This document shows, one piece after another, positions 17,425 through 26,639 of a DNA stretch of 64,000 bases. Position 1 is the stretch's first letter, and every line of letters begins with the position of its first letter. A program made the position numbers and the translations under genes. The DNA is from Xanthomonas theicola. GTDB lineage: Bacteria > Pseudomonadota > Gammaproteobacteria > Xanthomonadales > Xanthomonadaceae. The stretch is from NCBI RefSeq assembly GCF_014236795.1, contig NZ_CP049017.1:3822001-3886000 (forward strand), read 5' to 3'. Under the pieces are notes generated by a model. The model was not told where the DNA came from and did not search any database. It saw only the letters and a list, made by a program, of their open reading frames with translations.

Positions 17425-20400
17425 ATGAACCGCATCGCCGATCCGCGTCCGCCGTCTTCCCTCGCCGTGCCGGCCGCCGACGGCATGGACGCCGGCTACA
17501 CCCTGGAGCACAAGTACACCCGCACCGACGGCCGCATCTACCTGTCCGGCGTGCAGGCGCTGGTGCGCCTGCCGCTGATGCAGCAGCTGCGCGACCGCGC
17601 CGCCGGGCTGAACACCGGCGGCTTCGTCAGCGGTTACCGCGGCAGCCCGCTGGGCGGCTTCGACCTGGAGCTGTGGCGCGCGCGCAAGCACCTGGACGCG
17701 GCCAACGTGACGTTCCAGCCCGGCCTCAACGAGGACCTGGGCGCGACCATGGTGTGGGGCACGCAGCAGACCAACCTGTTCCCCGGCGCACGCGTGGATG
17801 GCGTGTACGCGATGTGGTACGGCAAGGGCCCGGGCGTGGACCGCTGCGGCGACGTGTTCAAGCACGGCAACGCCGCCGGCACCGCGCGCCACGGCGGCGT
17901 GCTGGCGCTGGCCGCCGACGACCACGCCTGCCGCAGTTCGACCCTGCCGCACGGCTCGGAAGAGGAATTCGTCAGCGCGATGATGCCGGTGCTCAATCCG
18001 GCCGGAGTGCAGGACATCCTCGACCTGGGCCTGGTCGGCTGGGCGATGAGCCGCTACACCGGGCGCTGGATCGGCTTCAAGACCATCGCCGAGACGGTGG
18101 AATCCTCGGCCTCGGTGCAGGTGGATCCGTTCGCGCGGCAGATCGTGCTGCCGGAGGATTTCGACTTGCCGCCGGGCGGGCTCAACATCCGCTGGCCGGA
18201 TCCGCCGCTGGACCAGGAGATGCGCCTGCATCGCTACGCGGTGCAGGCCGCGCAGGCCTTCGCCCGCGCCAACGGGGTGGACCGCACGGTGATGGATTCG
18301 CCGCAGCCGCGGCTGGGCATCGTCACCACCGGCAAGAGCTACCTGGACGTGCTGCAGGCGCTGGAATACCTGGGCCTGGACGCACGCGCCTGCCGCGACA
18401 TCGGCATCCGCGTGTACAAGGTCGGCATGACCTGGCCCTTGGAGCCGCTCGGCATCGCCGCGTTCGCGCACGGCCTGGACGACATCGTGGTGGTGGAGGA
18501 GAAGAAGGCCTTCATCGAGCGGCAGATGAAGGAGCAGTTCTACAACTGGCCGGCCGGCGCCGGTCCGCGCCCGAGCATCGTCGGCAAGTACGACGAGGCC
18601 GGCGCGTGGATGCTGCCGTCCACCGGCGAACTGACCCCGGCGACCATCGCGGCGGTAATCGGCAAGCGCATCCAGCGCCTGCTCCCATCGAGCGCGATCA
18701 ATACCGAGTCGATCGAGCAGCGGCTGCGCTGGATGGAGGCCAAGGAAGTGGAAATGGCCTTGCCGCGCGCCAATTTCCCGCGGGTGCCGCACTACTGCTC
18801 CGGCTGCCCGCACAACACCTCCACGGTGGTGCCGCAGGGCTCGCGCGCGCTGGGCGGGATCGGCTGCCACTACATGGTCACCTGGATGGACCGCGCCACC
18901 GACACCTTCACCCACATGGGCGGCGAAGGCGTGACCTGGGCCGGGCAGGCGCCGTTCACCGACACCCCGCACGTGTTCCAGAACCTGGGCGACGGCACCT
19001 ACTTCCACAGCGGCTCGCTGGCGATCCGCCAGTCGATCGCCGCCGGCGTCAACATCACCTACAAGATCCTCTACAACGACGCGGTGGCGATGACCGGCGG
19101 GCAACCGGTGGACGGCAGCCTGAGCGTGCCCGACATCGCCCGGCAGATGCGCGCCGAGGGCGTGCACAGCATCGTCCTGGTCAGCGACGACATCGGCAAG
19201 TGGACGCGGCGCCGCGAGCGGTTCCCCAGCGACGTGGAGTTCCACGACCGCAGCGAGCTGGACGCGGTGCAAAAGCGCCTGCGCGAGGTCAAGGGCACCA
19301 GCATCCTGATCTACGAGCAGACCTGCGCCACCGAGAAGCGGCGCCGGCGCAAGCGCGGCAAGCTGCCCGACCCGGCCAAACGCGTGCTTGTCAACTCGCT
19401 GGTCTGCGAGGGCTGCGGCGACTGCGGCGAGAAGAGTTTCTGCGTGTCGGTGCTGCCCAAGGAAACCGAGTACGGGCGCAAGCGGCAGATCGACCAGTCC
19501 GGTTGCAACAAGGACTATTCCTGCGTCTCCGGGTTCTGTCCCAGCTTCGTGACCGTGCACGGCGGGCAGCTGCACAAGAGCCCCAAGGCGGATGCGGCGA
19601 TGCTGCTGCAGGACCTGCCGGCGCCGCAGTTCCGCAGCGACCTGGCGCAGCCCTGGAACATCCTGATCACCGGCGTCGGCGGCACCGGCGTGGTCACCAT
19701 CGGCGCACTGCTGGGCATGGCCGGGCACCTGGAGGGCAAGGGCGCCAGCGTGCTCGACCAGACCGGGCTGGCGCAGAAGGGCGGCGCGGTCACCACCCAC
19801 ATCCGCCTGGCGCGCCAGCCCGAGGAGCTGCACGCGGTGCGCATCGCCGCCGGCGAGGCCGACCTGGTGCTGGGTTGCGACATGGTCGTGGTCAACGACT
19901 ACTGGGCGCTGTCCAAGGTCCGCGGCGACCGCTCGCAGGTGGTGCTCAACAGCTACGAGGCGATGCCCGGCACCTTCACCACCCATCCGGACATGCAGTT
20001 TCCCGCCGCCGACATCATCGCCGGCGTGCGCCTGGCGCTGGGTGGGCGCGAGCCGCTGCTGCTGGACGCCACGCAGCTGGCCACCGCGCTGCTCGGCGAC
20101 GCCATCGCCAGCAACCTGTTCATGCTCGGCTACGCCTGGCAGCAGGGACTGGTGCCGCTGTCGCATGCCGCGCTGATGCGCGCGATCGAACTCAACGGCG
20201 CGGCGGTCGCGATGAACCAGCAGGCTTTCGCCTGGGGCCGCCTGGCGGCCCTGGACCTGGCCGCCGTACAGCGCGCCGCGGGCATGGCCGGCAGCGTCGG
20301 GGCCGAGGCCGAACCCGGCGCGCAGCGGCTGCAGCAATTGCCGCCGGGCGAGTGGGAAGGCCACGAGGCCGGCGCCAGCGCCGCGCCGCGCAATCCGCAC

Positions 20401-21147
20401 AACGCGCGCCAGGCGCGCGACCTGCCGGCGGCCGGCGATGCCGCCGACACCGGCCATGCGCCGCTGGACGACGCGCGCCTGTCGCGCTCGCTGCACGAAC
20501 TGGTCGTACGCCGCCGTGCGTTCCTGGTCGATTACCAGGACGCCGCCTACGCCGCGCGCTACGCCGCGCTGGTGGAGCGCGTGCGCGAGGCCGAGCAACG
20601 CAGCGCCGCAGGCTCGACTGCGTTGACCGAGGCGGTGGCGCGCTATGCCTTCAAGCTGATGGCGTACAAAGACGAATACGAAGTGGCGCGGCTGTACACC
20701 AGCGGCGATTTCCAGCGCCAGCTGCAGCGGCAGTTCGACGGCGACTATGCGCTGCGCTTCCACCTGGCGCCGCCGCTGCTGGCCAGGAAGGATGCGCAGG
20801 GCCGCGCGCTCAAGCGCGAGTACGGGCCGTGGATGTTCACCGCGTTCAAGTGGCTGGCCAGGCTGCGCGTGCTGCGCGGCGGCAGGTTCGACGTCTTCGG
20901 CTACAACGCCGAGCGCCGCGGCGAGCGGCAGCTGATCGCCGACTACGAACGCACCGTGGGCGAGCTGCTGGAGCGCCTGGCCGCGGACAACCTGGCGTTG
21001 GCGGTGGAGATCGCCAGCGTGCCGGAACACATCCGCGGCTACGGCCACGTCAAGGAAGCGCACCTGCACGAGGCCAAGCAGCGCGAAGCGCGGCTGCTGG
21101 CGACCTGGCGCAATCCGAAGGCGCTGCATATCGTGCAGGCGGCCTGA
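17425..21147 (+). CDS. Indolepyruvate ferredoxin oxidoreductase, IorA-IorB fusion
   Basis: 1240 residues from ATG 17425. The enzyme oxidatively decarboxylates arylpyruvates or branched 2-oxoacids to acyl-CoA using thiamine diphosphate and Fe-S clusters. The alpha part begins YTLEHKYTRTDGRIYLSG, with a pyrimidine-binding domain (FVSGYRGSPLGGFDLE) and a TPP domain (CSGCPHNTSTVVP, GGEGVTWAGQAPF). A cysteine-rich ferredoxin-like segment follows (CEGCGDCGEKSFCVSV, then SGCNKDYSCVSGFCPSF). The gamma/beta-like part starts ILITGVGGTGVVTIGALLGM. One-polypeptide versions of about 1150-1250 residues are usual in aerobic proteobacteria. It is monocistronic, and its gene boundary on the left is divergent from the TPR gene. 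Confidence 0.93.
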   Translation: MNRIADPRPPSSLAVPAADGMDAGYTLEHKYTRTDGRIYLSGVQALVRLPLMQQLRDRAAGLNTGGFVSGYRGSPLGGFDLELWRARKHLDAANVTFQPGLNEDLGATMVWGTQQTNLFPGARVDGVYAMWYGKGPGVDRCGDVFKHGNAAGTARHGGVLALAADDHACRSSTLPHGSEEEFVSAMMPVLNPAGVQDILDLGLVGWAMSRYTGRWIGFKTIAETVESSASVQVDPFARQIVLPEDFDLPPGGLNIRWPDPPLDQEMRLHRYAVQAAQAFARANGVDRTVMDSPQPRLGIVTTGKSYLDVLQALEYLGLDARACRDIGIRVYKVGMTWPLEPLGIAAFAHGLDDIVVVEEKKAFIERQMKEQFYNWPAGAGPRPSIVGKYDEAGAWMLPSTGELTPATIAAVIGKRIQRLLPSSAINTESIEQRLRWMEAKEVEMALPRANFPRVPHYCSGCPHNTSTVVPQGSRALGGIGCHYMVTWMDRATDTFTHMGGEGVTWAGQAPFTDTPHVFQNLGDGTYFHSGSLAIRQSIAAGVNITYKILYNDAVAMTGGQPVDGSLSVPDIARQMRAEGVHSIVLVSDDIGKWTRRRERFPSDVEFHDRSELDAVQKRLREVKGTSILIYEQTCATEKRRRRKRGKLPDPAKRVLVNSLVCEGCGDCGEKSFCVSVLPKETEYGRKRQIDQSGCNKDYSCVSGFCPSFVTVHGGQLHKSPKADAAMLLQDLPAPQFRSDLAQPWNILITGVGGTGVVTIGALLGMAGHLEGKGASVLDQTGLAQKGGAVTTHIRLARQPEELHAVRIAAGEADLVLGCDMVVVNDYWALSKVRGDRSQVVLNSYEAMPGTFTTHPDMQFPAADIIAGVRLALGGREPLLLDATQLATALLGDAIASNLFMLGYAWQQGLVPLSHAALMRAIELNGAAVAMNQQAFAWGRLAALDLAAVQRAAGMAGSVGAEAEPGAQRLQQLPPGEWEGHEAGASAAPRNPHNARQARDLPAAGDAADTGHAPLDDARLSRSLHELVVRRRAFLVDYQDAAYAARYAALVERVREAEQRSAAGSTALTEAVARYAFKLMAYKDEYEVARLYTSGDFQRQLQRQFDGDYALRFHLAPPLLARKDAQGRALKREYGPWMFTAFKWLARLRVLRGGRFDVFGYNAERRGERQLIADYERTVGELLERLAADNLALAVEIASVPEHIRGYGHVKEAHLHEAKQREARLLATWRNPKALHIVQAA

Positions 21148-21214
21148 GCTGCGGCTGCGGCGACGCAACGCCGCGAGCGCTCGCCCAGGCGCCGCAACGA
21201 CGGCCGGCAGGCTC

Positions 21215-21324
21215 CTTGCAGGAGTGGTTTCAACCGCGACCTGCGGTGCGCTCGTGGGCAAAGCTCGCGACAGGCGTAAGAGCGGTCGCGGCTGATGGCC
21301 CAAGGCCACCCAGAACCGCTCCTA
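21215..21324. repeat. Paired REP-like palindromes
   Basis: Degenerate units GGAGTGGTTTCAACCGCGAC (21220-21239) and, inverted, AGAGCGGTCGCGGCTGATGG followed by CCGCTCCTAC (to 21324) flank a 35-base spacer in the gap after the IorAB gene. The second half resembles the pair seen at 3498-3524 (GATGGCC...GAGGCCACCC). Confidence 0.7.
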
Positions 21325-21356
21325 CAGTGCAGCGGGCCAGCATTCCGGCTCGCCAC

Positions 21357-21390
21357 AAAAAAGCGGCCGGCATGCAGGCCGGCAGCGTTT
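21357..21390 (-). terminator. Rho-independent terminator for the glycine-zipper gene
   Basis: On the minus strand a GC-rich hairpin (CGCTGCCGGC against GCCGGCCGC) is followed by six T at 21362-21357. It lies about 85 bases beyond the 21475 stop. Confidence 0.75.
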
Positions 21391-21474
21391 GCAGAGGACG
21401 GATCGAGGCCCGTATCGACGCAGGCGCGATCGCGGTCGCATGCGTTCGGCTCCGGCTCTCGGCTCAGCGAGCCG

Positions 21475-22256
21475 TCACAGCCGCGGATCCGGCGGCGTGC
21501 CGCGCTCCGCGCCGGCGTAGCGATCCGAGTCGAAGGCCTCGCGCACGGCCGCCTTGGCCTGCGCCCAGGTCAGCCGCGAGCGGTCCTTGGCGCGCTCCCA
21601 GCCGCTTTCCAGATCCGTTTCCAGGCGCTCGTCCCAGTCACGGTCGCGATAGCGGCTGCGCGCTGCGCGCCGTAGCGGTAGGCCGGACGATAGTCGTCGT
21701 AGTCGGCGTCGGCATCGCGGTAGTCCACGCTGTCGAAGCGCGCGGCGTAGTAGCGGTCGCTGTCCGCGTAGGTGCGGTAGGTGGTGTCGGCACGCTGCGA
21801 GGAATCGCGCGCCGCCAGGCGCGCGTCGCCCCACTCCAGGCGCGACTCGCCGCGATGGGTGCCCCAGTCGCGCGACAACTCGGTTTCGGTCTCGTCCCAG
21901 CTGCGGCTCGGATGCCGCTCGCGCGCCTGCAGGCCGAGGCCGTAGGCGACAGCGTAGTCGCGCTCATCGTCGTAGTCGGACTTCACGTAGTCGCGGTTGC
22001 GGTATTGCTCACGCCAGTACTCGGCTTCTCCGGTCGGGTCGATGTGTTCTGCGACGCCCTTGCCCGCTGCGGCGCCGGCGACCACGCCGACCGCCGCGCC
22101 GATCAGGGTGCCGAGCGGCCCGAACACGGCGCCGGCCAGCGCGCCGGCAGCCACGCCGCCCGCGGCGCCGCCGATGCCGTCGCCGACCGGGTGCGAACCC
22201 GGGGTGTCGGAAATGGGGTCGCGATTGAGATCGCGGGGTGCGTTGTTGCTGCTCAT
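21475..22256 (-). pseudogene. Glycine-zipper stress-type protein, frameshifted near the C-terminus
   Basis: From ATG 22256 the frame gives 180-190 sensible residues: a polar start (NNAPRDLNRDPISDTPG), a glycine-zipper double helix (GGAAGGVAAGALAGAVFGPL, then IGAAVGVVAGAAAGKG), and a Tyr/Arg/Asp-rich region with DYDDERDYAVAYG and YADSDRYYAARFD. Near 21655 the text turns to nonsense, but another minus frame continues naturally as SRYRDRDWDERLETDLESGW and ends GTPPDPRL at 21475. An extra GC dinucleotide in the GCGCAGCGCGCAGC stretch explains the shift. The unshifted product would be about 260 residues. It is either a real frameshift or a sequencing error; the upstream 75% is intact. Confidence 0.7.
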
Positions 22257-22390
22257 GGGAACGCTCCGTCGCAGTGATGGGGATCATCGGCCGCCTGTTC
22301 CCGGCCCGTGGTGGGAGCACAGTGGCAACCGTCCGGTTAATCCGTTGTGCCACCGGAGTGATCGCATGATGCGGCTGCGCGCCGTTGTCC

Positions 22391-23017
22391 TCACGCGCCG
22401 GCAAAGCGCTGACGGCGAGCGCGCCGCCAGACCAGGCAGCGGTTGTTGGCCGGCATCGCCGCATCCTCCTGCAACGCCAGTCCCTGCGCCTGCGCCAGCG
22501 CCGCGACCGCCTCGGCATCGCGGATGCCGCTGCTCGCGTCGCGTGCCTTCAGCCAGGCATCGAACGCACGGTTGCTGTCGCTGCCGAACGCGCCGCGGTG
22601 GTTGAACGGCCCGTACACCGCCAGCGTTCCGCCGTCGCTGTCGGCCAGCAGCCGGCCGACGCCGGCGAAGAACGCCTGCACGGCAGGCCAGTCCATGATG
22701 TGCAGCGTATTGGCGGTGAACACCGCATCGTAGCCGGCGGCCGGCCACGGCCCCCCGCGCACGTCCAGCGCCAGCGCCGGCGGTGTGTTCGCCAATGCCG
22801 CCGCCTGCAGCCATTGCGCGATGCCCGGCAGCTGCTCGGCGCGCTCGCTGCATTGCCAGACCAGCTGCGGCAGCGCGACGGCGAAGTGCACCGCATGCTG
22901 GCCGGTGCCGCTGCCGATCTCCAGCACATGGCAGCGGTCGGCGAAATGCCGCCGCAACACCTGCAGGATCGGGTCGCGATTGCGGTCGCAGGAAGGGGCG
23001 TACGGTCTCTCGGTCAT
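22391..23017 (-). CDS. DUF938 family SAM-dependent methyltransferase
   Basis: 208 residues from ATG 23017. The family opening YAPSCDRNRDPILQVLRRHF is followed by the SAM motif VLEIGSGTGQHAVHFA, then DAVFTANTLHIMDW and LAVYGPFNHRGAFGSDSN, all characteristic of DUF938 proteins (Xanthomonas and many proteobacteria). The substrate is unknown. The nearest upstream gene, 80 bases away in the same direction, encodes the NYN-LOTUS protein, so co-transcription is possible. Confidence 0.88.
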   Translation of the reverse strand: MTERPYAPSCDRNRDPILQVLRRHFADRCHVLEIGSGTGQHAVHFAVALPQLVWQCSERAEQLPGIAQWLQAAALANTPPALALDVRGGPWPAAGYDAVFTANTLHIMDWPAVQAFFAGVGRLLADSDGGTLAVYGPFNHRGAFGSDSNRAFDAWLKARDASSGIRDAEAVAALAQAQGLALQEDAAMPANNRCLVWRRARRQRFAGA

Positions 23018-23096
23018 CGCCGTTTCTCCGCTGTGCTCGCTGCAGCGCCACACCGCGCCGGATCGACGCACAACGGCCCGACCGGCAGCTGGCGGC

Positions 23097-23972
23097 TCAA
23101 CTGCGCGAGCGCACGAAGATACGCTTGCCGCCGCCTTCGTTGCCGCGCTCCTCGATCTCGAACTGCGCCGACAGCCGGCGCAGCAGGTCGCTGAGTTTCT
23201 TGTGCCCGTACAGGCGCGGATCGAAATCCGGGCGCACCTTGTTGAGATAGCTGCCGACGCCGCCGAGCGCGGCCCAGCCCTGGTCATCGGACGCTTCCTC
23301 GATCGCCTGCCGCAACAGCGTCAGCGGCGCCGACAGTGGCGCGGCCTTGGCGTCGCTGGGCGCCGTCGGCGCCGCCATGGTCGCGGCGGTGGCCGCGGCC
23401 GGCTCGGATCTGGCGGCGGCCGCGGCCTGCGGCGTCTTGCGTCCCCTGCCCGCCGGCCTGGCCGCCGCCGCGGTGGCGGTCGGCTTGGACGGTTCGGCAC
23501 TGGCCGCCTCGCTGCGCAGCACCTGGGTGTAGATGAACTTGTCGCAGGCCTGCACGAAGGCATCCGGGGTCTTGCGCTCGCCGAAGCCGTACACCGTCGG
23601 CCCCTCCTCGCGCAAGCGCTGCGCCAGGCGGGTGAAGTCGCTGTCGCTGGAGACCAGGCAGAAACCGTCAAAGCGGCCGGTGTACAGCAGGTCCATCGCG
23701 TCGATGATCAGCGAGCTGTCGGTGGCGTTCTTGCCGCTGGTGTAGGCGAACTGCTGTACCGGACTGATCGAGTGCTTCAGCAGCGCCTGTTTCCACTGGG
23801 TCATGCGCGTGCTGGTGAAGTCGCCGTAGATGCGCTTGACGCTGGCCACACCGTACTTGGCCACTTCGGCCAGCAAGCCTTCGATCACCGAAGGTTGCGC
23901 GTTGTCGGCGTCGATCAGCACCGCCAGGCGCGGCTGGTCGTCGTCGGTCTCGGATCTGGAACGGGTTTTCAT
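23097..23972 (-). CDS. NYN-domain ribonuclease-like protein with LOTUS/OST-HTH domain
   Basis: 291 residues from ATG 23972. The N-terminal NYN (PIN-like) domain has the acidic active-site strand RLAVLIDADNAQPSVI, then TDSSLIIDAMDLLYTGRFDG and CLVSSDSDFTRLAQRL, carrying the conserved Asp residues. An Ala/Pro-rich linker spans about residues 160-205, and a C-terminal LOTUS (OST-HTH) domain ends in RPDFDPRLYGHKKLSDLLRR and EIEERGNEGGGKRIFVRSRS. Proteins with NYN-LOTUS architecture are predicted RNA-cleaving or RNA-binding factors. A role in RNA turnover is inferred from the domains only. Confidence 0.88.
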   Translation of the reverse strand: MKTRSRSETDDDQPRLAVLIDADNAQPSVIEGLLAEVAKYGVASVKRIYGDFTSTRMTQWKQALLKHSISPVQQFAYTSGKNATDSSLIIDAMDLLYTGRFDGFCLVSSDSDFTRLAQRLREEGPTVYGFGERKTPDAFVQACDKFIYTQVLRSEAASAEPSKPTATAAAARPAGRGRKTPQAAAAARSEPAAATAATMAAPTAPSDAKAAPLSAPLTLLRQAIEEASDDQGWAALGGVGSYLNKVRPDFDPRLYGHKKLSDLLRRLSAQFEIEERGNEGGGKRIFVRSRS

Positions 23973-24109
23973 GGCCAGGACCTGCGTGGCAACGGAAGCG
24001 GCCGCGGCGGCCGCGGCGTGGCGGCGCCGAGCCGCCCGGTGCGGGGCACCACTGTGCCACTGCGCGCCGGCGGAGGCCAGCGGCGATGCCGGTCGGGGCG
24101 CCGCGGCGG

Positions 24110-24514
24110 GCGCGGGCGGCAGATCCGGACGCTTGCGGAAGACGCGTGCGATCGCCCGCAGCCCTGCCGGCTTTCCGGCAGCGTGTCGTCGAGCTGGCAC
24201 GCATGGCCCATGCCGTCCCACACAGGCAGGTCCGCCTCGCGCCCCAGCTCGACCAGGCGCGAATGGGTATGGACGACATTGCTCGGTTCGATCCGCACTC
24301 CGTAAGGTTCGCGCAGCGGTTCCGCCGCCCCTTTCGCCCATGCCTCGGTCTCGGCGTGGATACGCGGCAGGTCGCGCGCAAGCATGGCGTTGCCCATCTT
24401 CGCCAGCGGATCGCCATGGGCCATGCCGGCGCGCTCGGGAACGACGACAACGGCAGGTCCAATGCCGGGGTGCGCCCGGGCATCGGCCGCGATCGCGCAT
24501 GGTGCCGCCAGCAT
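24110..24514 (-). pseudogene. Alpha/beta hydrolase (esterase), C-terminal remnant
   Basis: A minus-strand frame contains GDPLAKMGNAMLARDLPRIH, then HTHSRLVELGREADLPVWDG and MGHACQLDDTLPESRQ. This matches the end of hormone-sensitive-lipase-type esterases (strand, then the catalytic His in WDGMGHACQL). The tail continues in a second frame as GLRAIARVFRKRPDLPPAP, so there is a frameshift at about 24175. No GDSAGG nucleophile elbow or upstream half is present. The gene is a decayed fragment. Confidence 0.6.
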
Positions 24515-24733
24515 GCAGCCAGCGCGATCGAGCCCACTTTCACTTGCCGCAAGTCTCCGCTCACGTGCTTAGTTCTGGCCGATGGCGGTCGAATGCAAAG
24601 GATACGTGCAGCCATGGCGTGCACGATCCCGCCAACCGCTTGCGTCAGTCCCCGGATCGGGAACGGGGGTTCATCGCAGCCTGCACGCGTCGCGTCGCAG
24701 GCGCCTGCGACGCCGGTCGGCGCAGGCCGCACA

Positions 24734-25567
24734 TCATGCCGCATCCCTCTCCGTGGACAGCGCGATCGCCTGCTGCGCGTCCAGCTCGGCCAGGCGCTGC
24801 TGCAGCGCCGCGCGCACCCGCGTATACGCCTGCGCGCCGAGCAACAGGCGCCGCGGCGCCGGGGACACATCGAGCGCAGCCAGCATCTCGCGCACCATCT
24901 TGCGCGGATCGCCGAACGCGGCGAAGCGGCCTTCGTCCAGCGCGCGGCGCAACGCATCGGCCGGCGTACCCGCATACGCCGGGCTGGGCACGGTACGATC
25001 CAGGCCGCGGCCGAAATCGGTCGCCGCCGGGCCGGGTTCGACCAGGGTGAACGCGATGCCGAACGGTGCCACTTCCTGCGCCACCGCCTCCACGAAGCCT
25101 TCGATGCCCCACTTGCTGGCGTGGTACAGGCTGAAGCCCGGATAGGCGATCTGCCCGCCTTCCGACGAGACCTGCACGATGCGGCCGCCGCGCTGCGCGC
25201 GCAGGTGCGGCAGGACCGCACGGATCAGCTGGATCGCGCCGATCAGGTTGGTGTCCAGTTGCCGGCGCAGTTGCGCATCGCTGGCCTCCTCGGCGGCGCC
25301 GAACACCGCGTAGCCGGCATTGCTGACCACCGCGTCGATGCGCCCCAACTCGGCGAAGGCGCGGCCGACCACGGCGCGCAGCGCGGCGGCGTCGGTCACG
25401 TCCAGCGCCGCCACCCACAGGCGCTGGCCGTATTCGGCCTTCAGGTCGTCCAGCGCCTCGGGCCGGCGCAGCGTGGCGGCGACGCGATCGCCGCGCGCCA
25501 GCAGTTGCTCGGTCAACAGGCGGCCGAAGCCGGACGAGGTCCCGGTGATGAAATGCGTGCGGTTCAT
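24734..25567 (-). CDS. Short-chain dehydrogenase/reductase
   Basis: 277 residues from ATG 25567. Classical SDR: NAD(P)-binding TGTSSGFGRLLTEQLLARGD, VVSNAGYAVFGAAEEAS, the Ser/Tyr/Lys triad in IVQVSSEGG and SLYHASKWGIEGFVEA, and LVEPGPAATDFGRG. It is divergent from the LysR-type regulator gene at 25679, the usual arrangement when the regulator controls the enzyme. The substrate is unknown. Confidence 0.92.
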   Translation of the reverse strand: MNRTHFITGTSSGFGRLLTEQLLARGDRVAATLRRPEALDDLKAEYGQRLWVAALDVTDAAALRAVVGRAFAELGRIDAVVSNAGYAVFGAAEEASDAQLRRQLDTNLIGAIQLIRAVLPHLRAQRGGRIVQVSSEGGQIAYPGFSLYHASKWGIEGFVEAVAQEVAPFGIAFTLVEPGPAATDFGRGLDRTVPSPAYAGTPADALRRALDEGRFAAFGDPRKMVREMLAALDVSPAPRRLLLGAQAYTRVRAALQQRLAELDAQQAIALSTERDAA

Positions 25568-25678
25568 GCGCTTGCCCTCTCGCAAAAGCCACGGGAACGT
25601 GGCGGTCGGGATCAGACTAGGCCTCGCGCACCGCTGTTACTATCCGTCCAATTCCGCATGCGCCAGTGAAAATCGCCC

Positions 25679-26572
25679 ATGAATCAGCGGCCTGCCCTGA
25701 CCGATCTCAGCGCCTTCGCCGCGATCGTGGCGCATCGCAGCTTCCGCAAGGCCGCCGACGAACTCGGGCTGTCGCCGTCCACGCTCAGCCACACGATGCG
25801 CACGCTGGAGACGCGCATGGGCGTGCGCCTGCTGCACCGGACCACGCGCAGCGTCGCCCCCACCGAGGCCGGCGAGCGGCTGGTCGCGCGGCTGCAGCCG
25901 CTGCTGCGCGAACTGGACCAGGCGCTGGACGACGTCGGCAGCCTCGCGCACGGCCCCAGCGGCACGCTGCGCATCAACGCCAACGAGACCGCCGTGCGCC
26001 TGCTGCTGCAGCGCGTGGTGCCGCGCTTCCTGCAGCGCTATCCGGCGATGGCGCTGGACCTGGTCAGCGAAGGCCGCCTGGTCGACATCGTCGCCGCCGG
26101 CTTCGACGCCGGCATGCGCCTGGGCGAAGCGCTGCCGCAGGACATGATCGCGGTCCCGTTCGGCGGCCCACAGCGCTTCATCGCCGCCGCATCGCCCGCC
26201 TACCTCGCGCAGCACCCGCCGCCGCGCACGCCCGACGAACTCGCGCAGCACACCTGCATCGGCTTCCGCCTGCCCAGCGGCAAGCCCTATCGCTGGGAAT
26301 TCGCACGCCACGGCCAGGAACTGGCGGTGGACGTCGGCGGTCCGCTCACGCTCGATCATCTCGGGCTGATGGCCGACGCCGCGATCGCCGGCATGGGCAT
26401 CGCCTACCTGTCCGAGATGGCCGTGCAAGCGCAACTGGACAGCGGCGCGCTGGTGCGCGTGCTCGACGAATGGTGCCCGCCGCTGCCGGGACTGTTCCTG
26501 TACTACTCCGGCCACCGCCATGTGCCGGCGGCGCTGCAGGCATTCATCGAGGTGATGCGGGAACTGGGCTAA
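25679..26572 (+). CDS. LysR-family transcriptional regulator
   Basis: 297 residues from ATG 25679. The N-terminal winged HTH reads LTDLSAFAAIVAHRSFRKAA, then LGLSPSTLSHTMRTLETRMG and LLHRTTRSVAPTEAGERL. The effector-binding domain has GTLRINANETAVRLLLQRVV and VDIVAAGFDAGMRLGEAL, and ends FLYYSGHRHVPAALQAF. This sequence fits the CrgA/DmlR-like subgroup. The 111-base gap to the divergent SDR gene is where it would be expected to bind. Confidence 0.93.
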   Translation: MNQRPALTDLSAFAAIVAHRSFRKAADELGLSPSTLSHTMRTLETRMGVRLLHRTTRSVAPTEAGERLVARLQPLLRELDQALDDVGSLAHGPSGTLRINANETAVRLLLQRVVPRFLQRYPAMALDLVSEGRLVDIVAAGFDAGMRLGEALPQDMIAVPFGGPQRFIAAASPAYLAQHPPPRTPDELAQHTCIGFRLPSGKPYRWEFARHGQELAVDVGGPLTLDHLGLMADAAIAGMGIAYLSEMAVQAQLDSGALVRVLDEWCPPLPGLFLYYSGHRHVPAALQAFIEVMRELG

Positions 26573-26639
26573 GCGCCAGCGGCATGCAGACCGCGGCACG
26601 TCGCGCACCGAACCGCACGCCTGGGCGCGCGGCCACGCG

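Noticed and set aside
17266..21309. 1347-codon open frame on the minus strand opposite the IorAB gene
   Set aside because: It is a GC-driven antisense shadow; the plus-strand protein has complete domains and cofactor motifs while the minus-strand text is His/Arg/Ala-rich and shows no family.
24530..24733. Possible small gene between the esterase remnant and the SDR gene
   Set aside because: Only short shadow frames and no ribosome-binding site.
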